From: Citrobacter sp. Res13-Sevr-PEB04-36
GTDB taxonomy: Bacteria > Pseudomonadota > Gammaproteobacteria > Enterobacterales > Enterobacteriaceae
DNA length: 64,000 nucleotides
Direction of reading: 5' to 3'
NCBI RefSeq assembly: GCF_015672735.1
Contig: NZ_JADABY010000055.1
Location: forward strand, 58,450 to 122,449
Part shown: piece by piece, positions 60,238 to 64,000 of the stretch
Numbering within the stretch: the stretch's first letter is position 1
How the letters are laid out: the number at the start of each line of letters is the position of its first letter
Translations under genes and position numbers: made by a program
The notes under the pieces: generated by a model
Databases searched by the model: none
The model's input: only the letters and a program-made list of their open reading frames with translations
What the model was told of the DNA's origin: nothing

Positions 60238-61620
60238 ATGAGTCAGAATACAGCCAATCCGGCAACCCTACGCTTACCTTTTAAAGAAAAACTCGCCTAT
60301 GGGATGGGTGATTTAGGTTCCAATATCCTGTTGGACATTGGCACGCTCTATTTACTCAAGTTTTATACCGATGTCCTTGGTTTACCAGGTACTTACGGCG
60401 GTATCATTTTCCTTATCGCCAAGTTTTTTACCGCGTTTACCGATATGGGTACCGGGATTATGCTCGATTCGCGGCGTAAAATTGGTCCGAAGGGCAAATT
60501 CCGTCCGTTCGTTCTTTACGCGGCTTTCCCGGTTACGCTCCTGGCTATCGCCAACTTCGTCGGTACGCCGTTTGAAATCACCGGCAAAACAGTGATGGCA
60601 ACGGTACTGTTTATGCTGTACGGACTGTTCTTCAGCATGATGAACTGCTCTTACGGTGCGATGGTGCCCGCGATAACGAAAAACCCGGACGAACGCGCTT
60701 CGCTTGCTGCCTGGCGTCAGGGCGGAGCCACGCTCGGCCTGCTACTGTGCACCGTCGGCTTTGTTCCAGTGATGAACTTGATCGAAGGCAACTCGCAGCT
60801 GGGTTATATCTTTGCCGCCACGCTATTCTCCCTGTTCGGCCTGCTGTTTATGTGGTTGTGCTATGCCGGAGTGAAAGAGCGTTACGTCGAAGTGAAACCC
60901 GTAGATACAACACAAAAGCCGGGATTACTGCAATCCTTTCGCGCCATCGCCGGCAACCGCCCGCTGTTTATTCTGTGCATTGCCAACCTTTGCACGCTTG
61001 GTGCGTTTAACGTCAAGCTGGCGATTCAGGTCTATTACACCCAGTACGTTCTGAACGACCCGATCCTGCTCTCCTGGATGGGCTTTTTCAGCATGGGTTG
61101 TATCTTCATCGGCGTGTTTTTGATGCCGGGGATGGTCAGACGCTTTGGTAAGAAGAAGGTCTATATCGGCGGTCTGCTGATTTGGGTGGCGGGCGATCTG
61201 CTCAACTACTTCTTTGGCGGCGGGTCGGTGAGCTTTGTCGCCTTCTCCTGTCTGGCCTTCTTTGGTTCGGCGTTTGTAAATAGCCTGAACTGGGCGCTGG
61301 TCTCTGACACGGTGGAATACGGCGAATGGCGTACCGGCGTACGCTCTGAAGGTACGGTGTACACCGGATTCACCTTCTTCCGTAAAGTCTCGCAGGCGCT
61401 GGCGGGATTCTTCCCCGGCTGGATGCTGACCCAAATTGGCTACGTCCCCAACGTGGTGCAGTCAGCGGGTACCGTCGAGGGTTTACGCCAGCTGATATTT
61501 ATTTATCCGTGTGCCCTGGCAGTCATCACCATCGTGGCAATGGGCTGCTTCTACAACCTTAACGAGAAGATGTATGTCCGTATCGTTGAAGAGATAGAAG
61601 CGCGTAAACAACCCGTTTGA
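60238..61620 (+). CDS. yihP: Putative DHPS exporter YihP (GPH family)
   Basis: YihP is a 460-residue glycoside-pentoside-hexuronide:cation symporter-family protein with twelve membrane helices. In the sulfoglycolysis model it is the candidate for export of 2,3-dihydroxypropane-1-sulfonate. GMGDLGSNILLDIGTLYLLK near residue 22 and SDTVEYGEWRTGVRSEGTVYT near 353 (shown in two overlapping parts) are typical. It is a close paralogue of the next gene, yihO, and the assignment of roles rests on gene order as in E. coli. Confidence 0.92.
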   Translation: MSQNTANPATLRLPFKEKLAYGMGDLGSNILLDIGTLYLLKFYTDVLGLPGTYGGIIFLIAKFFTAFTDMGTGIMLDSRRKIGPKGKFRPFVLYAAFPVTLLAIANFVGTPFEITGKTVMATVLFMLYGLFFSMMNCSYGAMVPAITKNPDERASLAAWRQGGATLGLLLCTVGFVPVMNLIEGNSQLGYIFAATLFSLFGLLFMWLCYAGVKERYVEVKPVDTTQKPGLLQSFRAIAGNRPLFILCIANLCTLGAFNVKLAIQVYYTQYVLNDPILLSWMGFFSMGCIFIGVFLMPGMVRRFGKKKVYIGGLLIWVAGDLLNYFFGGGSVSFVAFSCLAFFGSAFVNSLNWALVSDTVEYGEWRTGVRSEGTVYTGFTFFRKVSQALAGFFPGWMLTQIGYVPNVVQSAGTVEGLRQLIFIYPCALAVITIVAMGCFYNLNEKMYVRIVEEIEARKQPV

Positions 61621-61629
61621 TAATAATAA

Positions 61630-61657
61630 TGAATAGCGCCCTACGGGGCGTTATTAA
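61630..61657 (+). other. Intra-operon hairpin between yihP and yihO
   Basis: GCGCCC and GGGGCG pair around TAC in the 46-base gap, flanked by AT-rich sequence. No T tract follows. It may partly stop transcription or protect the upstream mRNA, but no function is shown. Confidence 0.45.
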
Positions 61658-61666
61658 GGAGCGATT

Positions 61667-63088
61667 ATGTCTGACCATGATCCGCTAACGTTAAAACTGA
61701 GTCTGCGTGAAAAATTCTCCTACGGAGTAGGTGACTTCGGCTCAAATTTGATGCTGTGTATCGGCACGCTGTATCTGCTTAAATTTTATACCGATGAACT
61801 GGGGATGCCTGCCTGGTACGGCGGGATCATCTTTTTGGTGGCAAAGTTCTTTACCGCCTTCACCGATATGTTGACTGGCGTGTTACTGGACTCACGGCGT
61901 AATATTGGCGCAAAAGGAAAATTCAGGCCCTTTATCTTATATGCGTCGTTTCCTGTCGCACTGGTTGCCAGCGCGCAGTTTTTAGCTACTGATTTTACAC
62001 TGACGGTAAAAACGGGGCTGGCGACGGTGCTGTTTATGTTGTTTGGCCTGTTCTATAGCCTGATGAACTGCTCTTACGGCGCGATGGTTCCCGCCATCAC
62101 CAAAAACCCGCATGAGCGCGCCCAGCTTGCCGCCTGGCGTCAGGGCGGCGCCACGGTCGGCTTGCTGCTGTGTACCGTAGGTTTTATGCCCATTCAGGCG
62201 CTTTTTACTAGCACACCTTCGCTTGGCTATCTGATTGCCGCGCTGATCTTCTCCGTTTGCGGTTTATTCAGTATGTGGTGGTGCTTTAGCGGGGTGAAAG
62301 AGCGCTATATCGAAATCGTGCCTGCTCATCATAAGCCCAGTATTCTCAAATCGTTCCGCGCGATTTTCCACAATCCGCCCCTGTTGGTACTGTGTATCGC
62401 CAACTTGTGTACGCTGGCGGCGTTTAACATCAAGCTGGCGATTCAGGTCTATTACACCCAGTACGTACTCAACGATATCCACCTGCTGTCATGGATGGGT
62501 TTTTTCAGTATGGGATGCATTCTGGTTGGCGTACTGCTGGTGCCTACAACCGTGAAGCGTTTCGGTAAAAAGCAGGTTTATCTCGGCGGTCTGGCATTGT
62601 GGGCCATAGGCGATGTGCTGAATTTTTTCTGGGGAAGCACTTCGCTGTCGTTTGTGCTGTTTTCCTGCATGACCTTCTTCGGCACCGCTTTTGTTAACAG
62701 CCTGAACTGGGCGCTGGTCCCGGATACCGTTGACTATGGTGAATGGAAAACCGGGATTCGTGCCGAGGGGTCGGTCTATACCGGTTATACCTTTTCACGA
62801 AAAATTTCTGCTGCACTGGCGGGTTTCTTGCCGGGTATTATGCTGACGCAAATCGGCTATGTCCCCAACATAGTCCAGAGTGAGGCCACCTTGCTCGGTC
62901 TACGCCAGCTAATTTTTCTCTGGCCATGTGGACTTGCCATCATCGCAGCCTTCACCATGGGTTTATTTTATAAACTCAATGAAACCCGCTTTGCTTATAT
63001 TATCGAGGAAATCAGTCAACGGAAGAAAAACAATTTTAAACCTAATACTGAGAGTCATAAAAAGAACACCTCTGCTGTAAACGTATAA
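61667..63088 (+). CDS. yihO: Putative sulfoquinovose importer YihO (GPH family)
   Basis: YihO is a 473-residue GPH-family permease with twelve membrane helices, thought to import sulfoquinovose or its glyceride. Motifs GVGDFGSNLMLCIGTLYLLK near 21 and PDTVDYGEWKTGIRAEGSVYT near 358 parallel those of YihP. The two are closely similar along their whole length, consistent with tandem duplication. The C-terminal tail after residue 445 is basic and variable. The ATG follows AAGGAG. Confidence 0.92.
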   Translation: MSDHDPLTLKLSLREKFSYGVGDFGSNLMLCIGTLYLLKFYTDELGMPAWYGGIIFLVAKFFTAFTDMLTGVLLDSRRNIGAKGKFRPFILYASFPVALVASAQFLATDFTLTVKTGLATVLFMLFGLFYSLMNCSYGAMVPAITKNPHERAQLAAWRQGGATVGLLLCTVGFMPIQALFTSTPSLGYLIAALIFSVCGLFSMWWCFSGVKERYIEIVPAHHKPSILKSFRAIFHNPPLLVLCIANLCTLAAFNIKLAIQVYYTQYVLNDIHLLSWMGFFSMGCILVGVLLVPTTVKRFGKKQVYLGGLALWAIGDVLNFFWGSTSLSFVLFSCMTFFGTAFVNSLNWALVPDTVDYGEWKTGIRAEGSVYTGYTFSRKISAALAGFLPGIMLTQIGYVPNIVQSEATLLGLRQLIFLWPCGLAIIAAFTMGLFYKLNETRFAYIIEEISQRKKNNFKPNTESHKKNTSAVNV

Positions 63089-63154
63089 AAATAATTGCCG
63101 CTTATTCCATCTCCATGGATGGCGGCCCCCCTACGCTTATAAAATGGATTTATT

Positions 63155-63847
63155 ATGAAAAAGTTGAATACAATAATTCTCTTATCCTCTGTTGTCTCCA
63201 CCTCTGTTTTTGCCGGTGCCTATGTTGAAAACCGCGAGGCGTATAATCTGGCATCCGATCAAATGGAAGTCATGATGCGCGTTGGCTATAACGCTGATAT
63301 GGGCGCGGGCATAATGCTCACTAACACCTATACTATGCAGAGAAAAGATGAACTAAAGCATGGCTATAACGAAATAGAAGGCTGGTATCCATTATTTAAA
63401 CCTACTGATAAACTCACTATCCAACCCGGTGGACTGATAAACGATAAGAGTATCGGTTCTGGCGGGGCAGTGTATCTGGATGTGAACTACAAGTTCACGC
63501 CCTGGTTTAACCTTACGGTACGTAACAGATATAATCATAACAACTACAGCTCAACCGATCTAAATGGCGATCTGGATAACAACGATACCTATGAGATTGG
63601 CAACTATTGGAACTTCAGCATTACGGATAAGTTTTCTTATACGTTTGAGCCACACTACTTTATGCGAGTAAATGATTTTAATAGTAGTAATGGTAAAGAC
63701 CATCATTGGGAAATTACCAATACCTTTAAATATCGCATCAACGAGCGCTGGCTGCCCTATCTTGAATTACGCTGGTTAGATCGTAATGTGGAACCCTACC
63801 ACCGGGAACAGAATCAGATCCGTGTTGGGGCAAAGTATTTCTTCTAA
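63155..63847 (+). CDS. ompL: Outer-membrane porin OmpL
   Basis: OmpL is a small outer-membrane channel of the KdgM family, probably the entry route for sulfoquinovose-type anionic sugars. The 230-residue precursor has a signal peptide ending SVFA (residue 20) and alternating beta-strand patterns. It ends in Phe (GAKYFF), the usual signal for outer-membrane barrel assembly. Length matches E. coli OmpL. Base composition is more AT-rich than the upstream genes. It is the last gene of the yih operon, with a terminator after it. Confidence 0.94.
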   Translation: MKKLNTIILLSSVVSTSVFAGAYVENREAYNLASDQMEVMMRVGYNADMGAGIMLTNTYTMQRKDELKHGYNEIEGWYPLFKPTDKLTIQPGGLINDKSIGSGGAVYLDVNYKFTPWFNLTVRNRYNHNNYSSTDLNGDLDNNDTYEIGNYWNFSITDKFSYTFEPHYFMRVNDFNSSNGKDHHWEITNTFKYRINERWLPYLELRWLDRNVEPYHREQNQIRVGAKYFF

Positions 63848-63862
63848 GCTCCTCTGTTGATA

Positions 63863-63896
63863 AAAAAGCCGCTGACAGTCCAGTCAACGGCTTTTT
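63863..63896. terminator. Bidirectional terminator after ompL
   Basis: AAAAAGCCGCTGAC pairs with GTCAACGGCTTTTT around a short loop, with T runs on both sides. It lies between ompL and the convergent gene at the window end. Confidence 0.9.
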
Positions 63897-63920
63897 CATC
63901 CTACCTGATATATACGCGCA

Positions 63921-64000
63921 TCACGCTTGCGCCGCTTGCAGCATTTTCTTTCGTTCGCTAATACGCTTAACCAGCAGAACAGACGCAATCGCACCACAGA
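63921..64000 (-). CDS. yihN: 3' end of a transporter gene, yihN by position (partial)
   Basis: Only the last 26 codons are present, reading ...AIASVLLVKRISERKKML then QAAQA and TGA at 63921-63923 on the minus strand. The end of a hydrophobic helix followed by a basic tail fits a major-facilitator C-terminus. In E. coli the MFS gene yihN is convergent with ompL at this position. The identity is inferred from synteny only. Confidence 0.55.
   Translation of the reverse strand, partial: CGAIASVLLVKRISERKKMLQAAQA

Overview
The window is a chromosomal segment of an enterobacterium of the Escherichia/Salmonella/Citrobacter group. Gene order follows the E. coli menA-to-ompL region almost throughout, and the proteins are close to E. 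coli in length and sequence. REP/BIME and ERIC repeats typical of this family fill the gaps. Several insertions relative to E. coli K-12 fit Citrobacter or a close relative best: two anion transporters between tpiA and cdh, an aldolase beside kdgT, a sugar-isomerase homologue before rhaT, an alcohol dehydrogenase inside the rha operon, and azlCD-like genes. The species cannot be fixed from the sequence alone. I saw no prophage, insertion sequence, CRISPR array, rRNA or tRNA.

Layout. 1-2013: menA, rraA and zapB. 2014-6010: glycerol operon glpF-glpK-glpX with a strong GlpR operator. 6106-9062: fpr, yiiR, yiiQ, tpiA. 9104-11994: two DASS-family carboxylate/anion transporters. 12067-16159: cdh, sbp, pfkA, fieF. 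16241-19026: the Cpx envelope-stress system, with cpxP carrying the CpxQ small RNA in its 3' UTR, divergent from cpxRA with a perfect CpxR box between. 19093-22717: yiiM, a DHDPS/KDG-aldolase family gene, kdgT with a good KdgR box, and sodA with a Fur box. 22973-33012: the L-rhamnose cluster (isomerase homologue, rhaT, rhaR, rhaS, rhaB, rhaA, rhaD, a lactaldehyde-reductase-like ADH, rhaM). 33070-34699: an XRE-cupin regulator divergent from an AzlC/AzlD exporter pair. 34838-39545: the frv PTS operon. 39602-41030: a DUF1471 protein, a small Crp/Fnr-like regulator and a YgjV-like membrane protein.

40997-47673 holds the aerobic formate dehydrogenase O system (fdhD, fdoGHI, fdhE). fdoG is a selenoprotein gene with an in-frame TGA at 42613-42615 followed by a SECIS-type hairpin, and an ERIC element separates fdoG from fdoH. 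47709-48126 is a decayed vapBC toxin-antitoxin module in which both genes are broken. A HSL-type esterase gene follows that looks frameshifted near its start. 49301-52186 is yihX-yihY-dtd-yiiD. 52292-63847 is the complete sulfoquinovose (sulfo-EMP) regulon: yihV-csqR on one side of a divergent promoter and yihU-T-S-R-Q-P-O-ompL on the other. The window ends in the 3' end of a gene that is yihN by position.

Much of the window is carbon acquisition. Glycerol, rhamnose, sulfoquinovose, ketodeoxygluconate and frv substrates enter by dedicated transporters and are processed to triose phosphates, pyruvate and lactaldehyde, with tpiA, pfkA and glpX linking them to glycolysis and gluconeogenesis. I find no convincing wholly new system. 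The least described items are the isomerase homologue before rhaT, the aldolase/KdgT pair, the XRE-cupin/azlCD module with matched palindromic sites, and the doubly inactivated vapBC.
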